The notes under the pieces were generated by a model, which made no database searches, was not told the DNA's origin, and worked only from the letters and a program-made list of their open reading frames with translations. The position numbers were made by a program, and so were the translations under genes. Below are positions 9,437 to 17,724 of a stretch of 64,000 bases of DNA, one piece after another. The DNA is from MM2 sp035460165 (GTDB lineage: Bacteria > Pseudomonadota > Gammaproteobacteria > Burkholderiales > Methylophilaceae): NCBI GenBank assembly GCA_035460165.1, contig DATHWW010000005.1, positions 146,834 to 210,833 on the forward strand, given 5' to 3'. The stretch's first letter is position 1, and every line of letters starts with the position of its first letter.

Positions 9437-9884
9437 AGCTGGCCTTTTTGCGGGGAACGAAGGAAACAGTTTCGGCCGACGGCACGCAGCAAGGGCTGGC
9501 CGCAACCGGCGCATTGAAGGTCGGGGCGCTGTCCAGCGTATGGTATGTCTCCCAGGCAATGCCGGAAGGATCCTGCACCCAATGCTTGTCGGATTTGGCG
9601 TAGCAGCAGGTGGTGCCGGTTTCGGTCAGTACGGCCAGGTCGGCAGCGTCGAGACGGGTCTTTACCTCGCTCAGCTCGTCGTCGTTTTCCGCCTGAATGC
9701 CGAGGTGATTCAGCCCGGTCGGCTCGCCGCGCTGGCTGATCGCAAAATTGACGCGCGGATCGTCCAGCATCCACTTGGCGTAGTCGGGCTGGTGCACGCT
9801 CGGCTGCGCACCGAACAGTTGACTGTAAAACCCAATGCTCTGGTCGAGGTTGTCGACGGAGACGTGGATGTGCATGCGTTTCAT
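9429..9884 (-). CDS. arsI: ArsI/CadI-type VOC metalloenzyme (C-As lyase candidate)
   Basis: Protein of 151 aa from the ATG at 9884, which has AGGAGA at good spacing and overlaps the arsR stop (ATGA). It is a vicinal-oxygen-chelate fold: MKRMHIHVSVDNLDQS with the first metal His, LNHLGIQ with the second, and SGIAWETYH with the Glu ligand. The vicinal pair TTCCYAKSDKHW matches the Cys-Cys of ArsI, which binds trivalent methylarsenicals and cleaves the C-As bond. A C-terminal extension carries another Cys-Cys (ASPCCVPS). The related CadI group is induced by cadmium, so the substrate assignment is from family knowledge, not proof. Confidence 0.9.
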   Translation of the reverse strand: MKRMHIHVSVDNLDQSIGFYSQLFGAQPSVHQPDYAKWMLDDPRVNFAISQRGEPTGLNHLGIQAENDDELSEVKTRLDAADLAVLTETGTTCCYAKSDKHWVQDPSGIAWETYHTLDSAPTFNAPVAASPCCVPSAETVSFVPRKKASCG

Positions 9885-10216
9885 GATGATTTCTCCTGGA
9901 TCTGGACGAGGGGAGGGCAACAGTCCTGTGGCTGGCCGCCGCAGCAGTTTTCGGTGAGAAAGCCGATCAGCGCATTCATTGTGGCAAAGTCGGCGGAGTA
10001 GAAGATGAAGCGGCCTGCCTGACGCGACTGTATCAGCCCGGTGTGGGCGAGTTCCTTGAGATGGAAAGAGAGGGTGCTGGAAGGAAGTCCCAGCGTTTCG
10101 GCGATGCTGCCGGCGGATAGGCCCTGCGGCCCGGCTTGCACGAGCAGGCGGTACAAGCCTAGGCGGGATTCCTGGGCAATAGATGCAAAGATTTTTACGG
10201 CAGTGGCGTTATCCAT
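9881..10216 (-). CDS. arsR: ArsR family arsenic-responsive repressor
   Basis: Protein of 111 aa with a winged-helix fold (QESRLGLYRLLVQAG, LPSSTLSFHLKELAHTGLIQ, RQAGRFIFYSADF). It lacks the ELCVCDL arsenic site of classical ArsR. Instead it has a C-terminal cysteine cluster (ENCCGGQPQDCCPP), the arrangement seen in ArsR proteins that bind As(III) through C-terminal cysteines. It is the first gene of the ars operon and overlaps arsI by 4 nt. A perfect 12-bp inverted repeat covers its own start codon, which suggests autoregulation. Confidence 0.95.
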   Translation of the reverse strand: MDNATAVKIFASIAQESRLGLYRLLVQAGPQGLSAGSIAETLGLPSSTLSFHLKELAHTGLIQSRQAGRFIFYSADFATMNALIGFLTENCCGGQPQDCCPPLVQIQEKSS

Positions 10217-10242
10217 ATTTCCATTATTCTGGAAATATGGAT
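10211..10242 (-). promoter_or_regulatory. Probable ArsR operator overlapping the arsR start
   Basis: Perfect inverted repeat: ATCCATATTTCC, eight-base spacer ATTATTCT, then GGAAATATGGAT. The arsR ATG (10214-10216) lies inside one arm. Binding there would block both transcription start and early elongation of the ars operon. The role is inferred from position and symmetry. Confidence 0.7.
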
Positions 10243-10300
10243 GTATTGCAAGGTGACCGAATTCCTCAGGCTAGATGACTGTTGCGGAATTGCACACCCT

Positions 10301-11311
10301 TCACGACTTTATTAGTTGCACTACGACTTTGCCCTTGGCCCGGCCTTTTTCGAGATAGGCAAGCGCCTCCTTGGCTTGGTCGAACGGAAATACCTGGTCA
10401 ATCACTGGACGGATATGCCCCGCGACGAGAAGCTCACCGATTTGCGCAAGCTGGCGCCCGTCAGGATGTGCAAACAGGAAGGAATACTCGGCACCGCGTT
10501 TTCTGGCTTGGCGAATGATCTTGCGGCTCAGCAAGCCGAACACGAAGCCCATGAAGAAGTTCATGCCCCTGGCGCGAGCGAACGCAGCGTCCGGCGGCCC
10601 GATAAGCGAAACGACGCGACTCTTGGGCTTCAGAATCCGAAGGGATTTTTCGAGCCCATCGCCCTTGACGGTGCCCAGCACCACATCGTAGTCCTGTAGC
10701 ACTTCCTCGAATTCCTGCTTCTTGTAGTCGATGACCTCATCGGCGCCGAGGCCCCGAACCAGGTCCACGTTCCCGGTACTGGTGGTCGTCCCCACCTTGG
10801 CCCCGAGGTGTTTTGCGAGCTGGATCGCGAAGGTGCCTATGCCGCCGGAACCGGCGGGGATGAATACTTTTTGGCCGGGTTGGAGGCGTGCCCGTTCTTT
10901 GAGCGCTTGCCACGACGTGAGCCCGACCATCGGGATCGAGGCCGCTTGCACGAAGTCCAGATTGGCCGGTTTGAACGCCGCGGCACTCTCGGGGACGACA
11001 GCAAATTCAGCGAGCGCTCCCGTGCCCAGGTCGAAGGTGCTGGCGAAAACGGCATCACCCGGCTTGAAGCGCGTCACGCGACTTCCCACCTCCACCACGA
11101 CCCCCGCCAGATCGCTGCCCATCGTGACCGGCAGCTGAAAGCGCAGGATGGGTTTGAACATTCCTTTCGGAATCATGGTGTCGATCGGGTTCAGGCCGGC
11201 GGCGTGGACCTGGACGAGCATTTCGTCCGGCTGGATCGCTGGCCGGGGAATGTCGGCGAACGCGATCTGGTCAGCCTTGCCATAACGTTTCAAGATCAGT
11301 GCTTTCATCAT
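10301..11311 (-). CDS. NADP-dependent zinc-type alcohol dehydrogenase / quinone oxidoreductase family
   Basis: Protein of 336 aa of the medium-chain dehydrogenase superfamily. The N-terminal GroES-like domain has AAGLNPIDTMIPKGMF and MGSDLAGVVVEVGSRV. The Rossmann domain has GSGGIGTFAIQLAKHLGAKV followed by TTTSTGN. There is no structural-zinc cysteine cluster, which points to the quinone oxidoreductase/enoyl reductase branch that reduces reactive carbonyls with NADPH. It is the last gene of a four-gene minus-strand cluster behind an HxlR regulator, one base after the preceding gene. The substrate is unknown. Confidence 0.88.
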   Translation of the reverse strand: MMKALILKRYGKADQIAFADIPRPAIQPDEMLVQVHAAGLNPIDTMIPKGMFKPILRFQLPVTMGSDLAGVVVEVGSRVTRFKPGDAVFASTFDLGTGALAEFAVVPESAAAFKPANLDFVQAASIPMVGLTSWQALKERARLQPGQKVFIPAGSGGIGTFAIQLAKHLGAKVGTTTSTGNVDLVRGLGADEVIDYKKQEFEEVLQDYDVVLGTVKGDGLEKSLRILKPKSRVVSLIGPPDAAFARARGMNFFMGFVFGLLSRKIIRQARKRGAEYSFLFAHPDGRQLAQIGELLVAGHIRPVIDQVFPFDQAKEALAYLEKGRAKGKVVVQLIKS

Positions 11312-11312
11312 T

Positions 11313-11744
11313 TCATCCTTGTCTTTTTGCTGAATATGTTTGCTTTTCCGTCCGGGGTTGAGAGGTCAGCCAATCTTTGAAATTGACTATTAGAAACGCC
11401 AGCACAAGAGCGATTTCGATAAAAACAGCCGTGAGAATGCCAACTCCGACATGGCCGGTGGCGAGCTCAAAGACGCCAAGAACCGCGAGTATTAGGCACG
11501 TGACGATAGCCCCTCCGAGCAAGGCCGAGCGGGCTGGCGATGGCTCTGCGTTTCTTGCCGAGAAGAACATGACGCTCATTCCCGCATACAGCGCGGCCCC
11601 ACGTCGGCCAACCACTTCGGCAGAAGATGAGAGTTCAACGCCCCAATTTGACAGCAAGAGATCAGGTGCAAGCATCCAGGTGAACGCCAACGAGAAGAAT
11701 ACGAGCGCGCTCAGGATCGCGAGACTTCGAAAGTCGAGTTTCAT
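11313..11744 (-). CDS. Small four-helix membrane protein (DUF4345-like)
   Basis: Protein of 143 aa with about four membrane helices (LAILSALVFFSLAFTWML, RGAALYAGMSVMFFSA, LLGGAIVTCLILAVLGVFEL, VGILTAVFIEIALVLAFLIV). The layout resembles DUF4345-type proteins, but I cannot confirm the family by eye. Its start overlaps the stop of the GFA gene by 4 nt and its stop almost abuts the oxidoreductase start, so it is cotranscribed with both. Function unknown. Confidence 0.75.
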   Translation of the reverse strand: MKLDFRSLAILSALVFFSLAFTWMLAPDLLLSNWGVELSSSAEVVGRRGAALYAGMSVMFFSARNAEPSPARSALLGGAIVTCLILAVLGVFELATGHVGVGILTAVFIEIALVLAFLIVNFKDWLTSQPRTEKQTYSAKRQG

Positions 11745-12223
11745 AGCAGTCCCTTGCTCATCAACATGCTGCCGATTGCCAATTGGCTCGGAAAGTAGCC
11801 GCTGTGCTTGGGCAGGTTATCCAGTGCGTCTTTCACGCGCCGCTCGTAAAAAATATGCATGTGCGGCATCGGCAGCAGGTCTTGGGATTCGAAATTACTG
11901 GTTGGTATGAAAGCCAATTTGAAGGCCCCAAAACCGAAAAACTCCACCACCGGTTTTTCACATTTCAGGCAGAGCCCGCGTGCGAGATTGGGAGGAGGAC
12001 GATATTTCTTGAAAGAAATTCGATCCGCGCTCGTCAATTCGACGTGCTTTGCGCGCAGGACGGTCACGTCGGAGAACGCTTTGCCTGTAAATGCTTGGCA
12101 AATCTTGCAGTGGCAAATGAGCCGTGCCGTGGGTGTTGCCTTCACATCGAAGGCGCAAGTCCCGCACGCGCATGAACCATGCAACAGGAATGGGGTGTCG
12201 GTAGTCATGCGAGCGTTTTCCAT
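11741..12223 (-). CDS. GFA family protein (Mss4-like zinc fold)
   Basis: Protein of 160 aa with the GFA/CENP-V zinc-binding cysteines: GSCACGTCAFDV, CHCKICQAFTGKAF and LCLKCEKPV. The founding member of the family catalyses condensation of formaldehyde with glutathione, although many members have unknown substrates. An alternative start at 12208 (MTTDTPFLLHG) has a GGAAAA sequence upstream and may be the real one. It lies between the SDR gene (18-nt gap) and the membrane protein gene (4-nt overlap). The cluster context suggests carbonyl handling. Confidence 0.88.
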   Translation of the reverse strand: MENARMTTDTPFLLHGSCACGTCAFDVKATPTARLICHCKICQAFTGKAFSDVTVLRAKHVELTSADRISFKKYRPPPNLARGLCLKCEKPVVEFFGFGAFKLAFIPTSNFESQDLLPMPHMHIFYERRVKDALDNLPKHSGYFPSQLAIGSMLMSKGLL

Positions 12224-12241
12224 GAATTTATGGGGTGGTGT

Positions 12242-13060
12242 TTACGCGTCGAGCCGCAGATCCTTGCGAACCCCTGCATCCACCAGGAATGCGGGTGCGA
12301 ATCTCCGAAGAAATCGCAGGCGACAGGCGAGACCGCCGGCGGTGTATCTGATTTTCGGACGAGCTGCGATGGCTGCTTTCAGCACGACGTCGGCCACAAC
12401 GACAGGGTCGTCCCCCGCTTCAACTGCCTCCGTTACCCTCTTGGCTAATGCCGTACGAATCTTGCGATATTCATCGAGCTTCAAGTCCGGTTCCAGCAAG
12501 TTAGATTCGAACGCTGTTTTGGTATAGGCAGGCTGGATGATGGAGACCCGGATACCCCGCGTGCGCAACTCGTGATCGAGCGATTCCGAATAACCTTCGA
12601 CCGCATGCTTGGTGGCGGCATACAAGGCCATGTACGGCGCCGGCAGGAAACCCAGCACGGAGCTGATGTTGATGATGCGGCCACTTCCCTGGTGGCGCAT
12701 ATGGGGCACAACCGCACGCGTCATCCGTACGATTCCATAAAAGTTGGTATCGAAGATCGACTGGGCCTGTTTGATCGAAACCTCTTCCGCGCCGGCGGGA
12801 GCAACGCTGAAGCCGGCGTTGTTCACGAGCAGGTCGATGCGGCCTTCCAGTCGTATTACCTCACTTACAGCGGCTTCGACGGATTCGTCGCTAGTGACGT
12901 CGAGAGAAAGCATTGCATAAGATCGCTGGCTCCCCTCTGCTCCACGTCTGCTGGTGCCGTAGACCTTGTAGCCAGCCTTTGCAAGCCGCTCAGCTATGGC
13001 TTCGCCTATACCTGAAGATGCGCCTGTCACCAGGGCCACGCCCCTATCGTTCTTGCTCAT
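12242..13060 (-). CDS. Short-chain dehydrogenase/reductase
   Basis: Protein of 272 aa. The cofactor loop VTGASSGIGEAIAERL follows a short N-terminus, with SRRGAEG after the second strand consistent with NADP preference. NNAG, a catalytic Ser in IINISSVLGFL and the YxxxK motif (ALYAATKHAVEG) are present. It is the promoter-proximal gene of the four-gene minus-strand cluster and is divergent from the HxlR regulator with a 104-bp intergenic region. Its substrate is unknown; the C-terminal RKDLRLDA region is ordinary for the classical SDR group. Confidence 0.92.
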   Translation of the reverse strand: MSKNDRGVALVTGASSGIGEAIAERLAKAGYKVYGTSRRGAEGSQRSYAMLSLDVTSDESVEAAVSEVIRLEGRIDLLVNNAGFSVAPAGAEEVSIKQAQSIFDTNFYGIVRMTRAVVPHMRHQGSGRIINISSVLGFLPAPYMALYAATKHAVEGYSESLDHELRTRGIRVSIIQPAYTKTAFESNLLEPDLKLDEYRKIRTALAKRVTEAVEAGDDPVVVADVVLKAAIAARPKIRYTAGGLACRLRFLRRFAPAFLVDAGVRKDLRLDA

Positions 13061-13102
13061 TATTCCATTTTCCTTCCATGGTAGATTGCTCGTTGTCGAA
13101 GT

Positions 13103-13125
13103 GTTACTATCATTTCGAAAGTAAC
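13103..13125. promoter_or_regulatory. Candidate HxlR operator in the divergent promoter region
   Basis: Inverted repeat GTTACT-N11-AGTAAC lies between the divergent SDR cluster and the HxlR-type gene. A related, weaker ATAGT/AGTAT pair follows just before the regulator start. HxlR proteins usually bind such dyads in the shared intergenic region. The assignment is positional. Confidence 0.5.
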
Positions 13126-13164
13126 GATACTCTCAATTTGAAAAATAGTCACTATCAAAATAGT

Positions 13165-13608
13165 ATGGACAACGAAAATATCTGCAATGACCCGTGCCCG
13201 ATCGCGCGTAGCCTGGCTGTTGTCGGAGATGCGTGGAGCCTTTTGATACTGCGGGATGCGCATGCCGGCCTAACGCGCTTTGACCAGTTCCGGAAAAGCC
13301 TGGGCATCGCCCCTACGATATTGACCCGGCGGCTGGCTGCTCTGACGGAAGAGGGCTTGCTGGAAAAACGGCGTTACTCGGAGCATCCGCCGCGTGATGA
13401 GTATGTGTTGACGGCTGCCGGCCGCGATTTTCTGCCGGTGCTTTTCATGATTGGTGAGTGGGGGCGTCAATACCGGGGAGGCGGCGGGATGGTGCGCTTC
13501 CTCGATGTTGAAACGGGAACGGAAATCAAGGCAGTGGCCGTGGATGAGGTCACGGGAGCCAGGATCGGGACGCGTCCGATACGCGCCATCATGCCGGATG
13601 AGGGGTGA
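13165..13608 (+). CDS. HxlR family transcriptional regulator
   Basis: Protein of 147 aa starting MDNENICNDPCPIARSLAVV. The winged-helix HxlR signature is clear: VVGDAWSLLILRDAHAGLTR, FDQFRKSLGIAPTILTRRL and EEGLLEKRRYSEHPPRDEY. Cys7 and Cys11 sit in the N-terminal segment where B. subtilis HxlR and YodB carry their electrophile-sensing cysteine. It is divergent from the SDR-GFA-oxidoreductase cluster, so control of that cluster in response to reactive carbonyls is a reasonable inference. The start at 13165 fits the operator-like dyads upstream; a longer in-frame reading would run into the SDR gene. Confidence 0.9.
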   Translation: MDNENICNDPCPIARSLAVVGDAWSLLILRDAHAGLTRFDQFRKSLGIAPTILTRRLAALTEEGLLEKRRYSEHPPRDEYVLTAAGRDFLPVLFMIGEWGRQYRGGGGMVRFLDVETGTEIKAVAVDEVTGARIGTRPIRAIMPDEG

Positions 13609-13631
13609 TGAACGCGACTGCCAGTAGCTTT

Positions 13632-15083
13632 TTAATGCAGGCCGAGCGTACTCAGGGTGCGGGCTCGCACTGACCGTAGCAAATCGGCATTCTCGACCAG
13701 GGACTGTCCGTAGGACGGAATCATTTCCTTCATGCGGGTCTGCCAGCCGGCATCCTGCATCCGCTCCCTGAAGCAGCGCTCGACAATATTCATCATTGCC
13801 TGCACCGCGACCGAAGCCCCGGGGGAAGCGCCAAGCAGCGCTGCCAGAGTGCCATCTGCAGCAGTGACGACCTCGGTGCCGAATTCCAGCTTGCCGTGCT
13901 TGATCACCTGCACGCGCTGACCAGCGTCGGCGAGCGTCCATTCGCCGTCCCTCGCCTCGGGGAAGAAGCGGCGCAGCGCATCCATGCGTTCCCTGTGCGA
14001 CTGGAAAACCTCCCCCACCAGGTAGCGGGTGAGGTCCATGTTGTCGCGGCCGGCGGCCAGCATGGATTTCAGGTTGTCGCGCTTGACCGAGGCGATCAGA
14101 TCGAGGAAGGAACCGCGCTTGAGGAATTTGGTGGTGAAGCCGGCATACGGCCCGAACAATAGCGCGGGCTTGCCGGCGATGATGCGCGTGTCCAGGTGCG
14201 GCACCGACATCGGCGGGGCGCCGAGCGGTGCCTTGCCGTAGACCTTGGCATGGTGCTGTTGGACGATGTCAGGGTTGTTGCAGACCAGCCATTGTCCGCT
14301 GACGGGAAAACCGCCGTAGCCTTTGCTTTCCGGGATGGCGGATTTCTGCAGCAGCGGCAGCGCGCCGCCGCCTGCGCCAAGGAACACGAAGCCGGCATCG
14401 ATGGTTTTTCCGTCACCCATGCGCACGCGCCAGCGTCCGTCGCGTTGTTGTTTGAGGCTCTCTACAGACTGATTCAGCAGCAATTCAAAATTGGCCTGCT
14501 TTTGCAGCGATTCGACCATGCTGCGGGTCAGCGCACCGAAATCCACATCGGTACCGTATTTCACTTGCGTTGCAGCCAATTTCTGCCCGGCTGCGCGCTG
14601 CTGCATAACGAGCGGCATCCATGCACGCAGCGTTTCCGCGTCTTCGCTGAACTCCATGTCCTCGAACAAGTGATGCGCGCTTAATTTGGCATGGCGCTCC
14701 CGCAGGAATGCGACATCGGCCTCGCCCCAGACGAAGCTGGCGTGCGGCGTGCGGTTGATGAAATGGCGTGGAGAGGGCAATGCATCCTGCTCGACCAGTG
14801 TGGACCAGAATTCCAGCGAGCCTTCGAAGGCAGCATTGATCGCTAGCGCGCGTGCGATGGCAACGCTGCCATCGGGCTGCTGTGGCGTGTAGTTGAGCTC
14901 GCAATAACCGGCGTGGCCGGTGCCGGCGTTGTTCCAGCCGTCGGTGCTTTCCAGCGCGACGGCATCGAGGCGTTCCGCCATCACGATTTTTAGCGAGGGA
15001 TCGAGCCGGGCGAGCATCGTGCCCAGCGTGGCGCTCATCACGCCGCCGCCGACAAGCAGCACATCCACTTTACTTTCTGACAT
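13632..15083 (-). CDS. mqo: Malate:quinone oxidoreductase
   Basis: Protein of 483 aa from MSESKVDVLLVGGGVMSATL, with the FAD-binding GGGVMSATLG near the start. Characteristic Mqo segments follow: STDGWNNAGTGHAGYCELNY, KGYGGFPVSGQWLVCNN, VPHLDTRIIAGKPALLFGPY and ASPGASVAVQAMMNIVERCF. It is the membrane-peripheral TCA-cycle enzyme that oxidises malate to oxaloacetate and passes electrons to quinone. It is transcribed alone, with about 240 bp to the divergent Anbu cluster. Confidence 0.97.
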   Translation of the reverse strand: MSESKVDVLLVGGGVMSATLGTMLARLDPSLKIVMAERLDAVALESTDGWNNAGTGHAGYCELNYTPQQPDGSVAIARALAINAAFEGSLEFWSTLVEQDALPSPRHFINRTPHASFVWGEADVAFLRERHAKLSAHHLFEDMEFSEDAETLRAWMPLVMQQRAAGQKLAATQVKYGTDVDFGALTRSMVESLQKQANFELLLNQSVESLKQQRDGRWRVRMGDGKTIDAGFVFLGAGGGALPLLQKSAIPESKGYGGFPVSGQWLVCNNPDIVQQHHAKVYGKAPLGAPPMSVPHLDTRIIAGKPALLFGPYAGFTTKFLKRGSFLDLIASVKRDNLKSMLAAGRDNMDLTRYLVGEVFQSHRERMDALRRFFPEARDGEWTLADAGQRVQVIKHGKLEFGTEVVTAADGTLAALLGASPGASVAVQAMMNIVERCFRERMQDAGWQTRMKEMIPSYGQSLVENADLLRSVRARTLSTLGLH

Positions 15084-15324
15084 GGTGAAGATCAGGGTCG
15101 TTTGCAAACCCCGAATTCAATCATGAATTGCGCCTTTTGTCGCAGGTGATTACAGCCGCCGGCGGCGCTAGCGCTTTCGGAGCCTGTTTCATCGCGGAGC
15201 CTTTCGGGCTCATCCGCGCTTCATTCTGGTGCGCTGAATGTCTTGGGTTTGGTTTTATTTAATCAAGCTGCTGATTATTAAAGGAAGTTGTAAGTGGCAT
15301 GACCATTGCTGTTGTAGGTACATC
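15084..15324. other. Intergenic region between mqo and the Anbu cluster, with a hairpin
   Basis: No gene is visible. A GC-rich hairpin lies at 15193-15218: GAGCC/GGCTC around TTTCG, with CGCGGA/TCCGCG as an alternative outer stem. It could be a structured leader of the ATP-grasp transcript or an operator; nothing identifies it. Confidence 0.4.
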
Positions 15325-16761
15325 ATGAAACCGACACCCTTTGACGAAATGCATTCGGCGGGCGTTGTCCGCGATCCCTACCGGTCGTTTTCCTCCTGGC
15401 TGGAGCATGTCAGTCATGCCCAGCTGATGCAAAAATCGCAGGAGGCGGAACTCTTGTTTCGCAAGGTGGGGATTACCTTCAATGTCTACGGCGAGGATGC
15501 CGGGGCAGAGCGACTGATTCCTTTCGATGTGGTGCCGCGCATTTTGGCGGTATCCGAATGGCAGAAACTGTCGGCGGGGGCGATTCAACGGGTCAAGGCG
15601 TTGAATGCGTTTTTGCATGACCTTTACCACGGGCAGGAAATTGTCCGCGCCGGCATCGTGCCGGCCTCCTTGTTGACCAACGCGATGTATCGTCCCGAGA
15701 TGCAGGGTGTGGACGTACCCGGCGGCATCTACGCCCACATCGCGGGCATCGACATCGTGCGTACCGGCGAAGACCAGTTCTACGTGCTGGAAGATAACCT
15801 GCGCACGCCGTCCGGCGTCTCCTACATGCTGGAAGACCGTAAGATGATGATGCGGCTCTTTCCCGAACTTTTCCGGCGCTACTCCGTTGCGCCGGTCGAG
15901 CATTATCCGCAGGTGCTGCTCAACAACCTGCGTGCTGTCGCGCCGACGGGTGTGCAGGCTCCGACGGTGGTGCTGCTGACGCCGGGTGCCTACAACAGCG
16001 CCTATTTCGAGCATGCCTTCCTCGCCCAGCAGATGGGCATCGAGCTGGTCGAAGGACAGGATCTTTTCGTCAAGGACGATGCCGTCTTTATGCGCACCAC
16101 CGACGGCCCGCGCCGCGTGGACGTGATTTACCGCCGTCTCGACGACGATTTCATCGACCCGCTGGCGTTCCGCGCCGACTCCATGCTGGGCGTGCCGGGG
16201 CTGGTGTCGGTGTATCGCAACGGCGGCGTGACGCTGGCGAATGCCATCGGCACCGGCGTTGCGGACGACAAGGCGACCTATACCTACGTGCCGGAAATGG
16301 TGCGTTTTTATCTGGGCGAAGAGCCTATCCTCGCCAACGTGCCGACCTACAAGCTGGAAATCGAAGACGACCGCCGCTACGTGCTCGCGCATCTAGCCGA
16401 ACTGGTGGTGAAGGAAGTCCAGGGCTCCGGCGGCTACGGCATGCTGGTCGGCCCTACGGCAAGCCAAGCGCAGCTTGCGGAATTCCGTGCGCGCATTCTT
16501 GCCGATCCGGGCAACTACATCGCCCAGCCGACGCTGGCGCTCTCCACATGTCCGACGCTGGTGGAGCAGGGCGTTGCGCCGCGGCACGTCGATCTTCGGC
16601 CTTTCGTGCTGTCAGGCAAGACCGTCACGCTGGTGCCCGGCGCGCTGTGCCGCGTGGCTTTGCGCGAAGGCTCGCTGGTGGTGAATTCGTCGCAGGGCGG
16701 CGGCACCAAGGACACCTGGGTTTTGAATGACATTGCGACGGATGAGGAGCCGACATGCTGA
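15325..16761 (+). CDS. Circularly permuted ATP-grasp protein of the Anbu cluster
   Basis: Protein of 478 aa from ATG 15325 (MKPTPFDEMHSAGVVRDPY). It matches the DUF404/DUF407 (CP_ATPgrasp) family: FLHDLYHGQEIVRAGIVP, EDQFYVLEDNLRTPSGVSYM, LTPGAYNSAYFEHAFLAQQM and VKEVQGSGGYGMLVGP. These are predicted amidoligases, forming an ATP-driven amide or peptide-type bond on an unknown substrate. Its stop overlaps the start of the alpha-E gene by 7 nt, showing translational coupling. The order ATP-grasp, alpha-E, transglutaminase, Anbu is the classical one. Confidence 0.93.
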   Translation: MKPTPFDEMHSAGVVRDPYRSFSSWLEHVSHAQLMQKSQEAELLFRKVGITFNVYGEDAGAERLIPFDVVPRILAVSEWQKLSAGAIQRVKALNAFLHDLYHGQEIVRAGIVPASLLTNAMYRPEMQGVDVPGGIYAHIAGIDIVRTGEDQFYVLEDNLRTPSGVSYMLEDRKMMMRLFPELFRRYSVAPVEHYPQVLLNNLRAVAPTGVQAPTVVLLTPGAYNSAYFEHAFLAQQMGIELVEGQDLFVKDDAVFMRTTDGPRRVDVIYRRLDDDFIDPLAFRADSMLGVPGLVSVYRNGGVTLANAIGTGVADDKATYTYVPEMVRFYLGEEPILANVPTYKLEIEDDRRYVLAHLAELVVKEVQGSGGYGMLVGPTASQAQLAEFRARILADPGNYIAQPTLALSTCPTLVEQGVAPRHVDLRPFVLSGKTVTLVPGALCRVALREGSLVVNSSQGGGTKDTWVLNDIATDEEPTC

Positions 16762-17702
16762 GCCGTACTGCCGATCACCTTTTCTGGATGGCGCGCTATA
16801 TCGAGCGTGCCGAAAACATGGCGCGCGTGCTGGACGTGACCAACAAGATGTCGCTGGTGCCCAATGCGGCGCAAAGCGAGGTCGCGCTGTGGCGGCCGCC
16901 GGTTCTGATCGCCGGGGATATCGCCGCGTTCGAGGGCGGCTACGGCGGATACGACGCGGCCAACGTGCTGCGCTACATGGCCTTGGACGAAGATAATCCC
17001 TCCAGCATCGTCAGTACGCTGGACAATGCCCGCGAAAACGCCCGGGCGGTGCGGGTGGCGATGTCTTCCGAGATGTGGGAGAACGTCAATTCGCTGTGGC
17101 TGGAGTTGCGCAGCCGTCTGGAAAGCGGCGTCAGCGAGGCCAACATGAGCGAGTTCTGCGATTGGGTGAAATCGCGTTCGCACCTGTTCCGCGGCGTTAC
17201 CTTCGGCACCATGTTGCGCGACGACGCCTATAAATTCGTACGGCTGGGTACCTTCATCGAGCGCGCCGACAACACGGCTCGCCTGCTGGACGTGAAATAT
17301 CACCTGCTGCTGCCGAGCGAAGAAGAGGTCGGCGGCGCGGTGGACTATTACGAGTGGAGTTCGCTGCTGCATTCGGTGTCGTCCTTCGAGGCGTACCAAA
17401 AGGTTTTCCGCGACACCATCGAGCCGTGGAAAGTCGCCGAGCTGCTGGTGCTTCGCGACGACATGCCGCGCTCGCTGCACGCCTGCTTCGACGAGATCGC
17501 GCCCATCCTCGAACAGCTTTGCGGCAAACGCGGCAGCGAGTGCCTGCGCCAGGCCGGCGAGCTCCACGCCCGGTTGCATTACGGCCGCATGGACAGCATT
17601 TTTCAGGAAGGACTGCATGAATTCCTGTTGGATTTCATCGTGCAGCACAATCAGCTGAGCAACGAAGTCCAGCGTACGTTCCTCAACTCCAGGATGCATT
17701 GA
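16755..17702 (+). CDS. Alpha-E domain protein (DUF403)
   Basis: Protein of 315 aa starting MLSRTADHLFWMARYIERAE, the standard N-terminal signature of DUF403. Helical segments such as REDARAVRVAMSSEMWENVN-like repeats, FIERADNTARLLDVKYHLLL and a final QHNQLSNEVQRTF agree with the family. Its biochemical role is unknown; it always accompanies the ATP-grasp protein and may form a complex with it. It overlaps the ATP-grasp gene by 7 nt and precedes the transglutaminase by 22 nt. Confidence 0.93.
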   Translation: MLSRTADHLFWMARYIERAENMARVLDVTNKMSLVPNAAQSEVALWRPPVLIAGDIAAFEGGYGGYDAANVLRYMALDEDNPSSIVSTLDNARENARAVRVAMSSEMWENVNSLWLELRSRLESGVSEANMSEFCDWVKSRSHLFRGVTFGTMLRDDAYKFVRLGTFIERADNTARLLDVKYHLLLPSEEEVGGAVDYYEWSSLLHSVSSFEAYQKVFRDTIEPWKVAELLVLRDDMPRSLHACFDEIAPILEQLCGKRGSECLRQAGELHARLHYGRMDSIFQEGLHEFLLDFIVQHNQLSNEVQRTFLNSRMH

Positions 17703-17724
17703 TAAACGTCAGGACGGATAGATC

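Noticed and set aside
15259..16392. A 377-codon minus-strand frame opposite the ATP-grasp gene
   Set aside because: The plus-strand protein has full family motifs and is coupled to its neighbours; the opposite frame has none.
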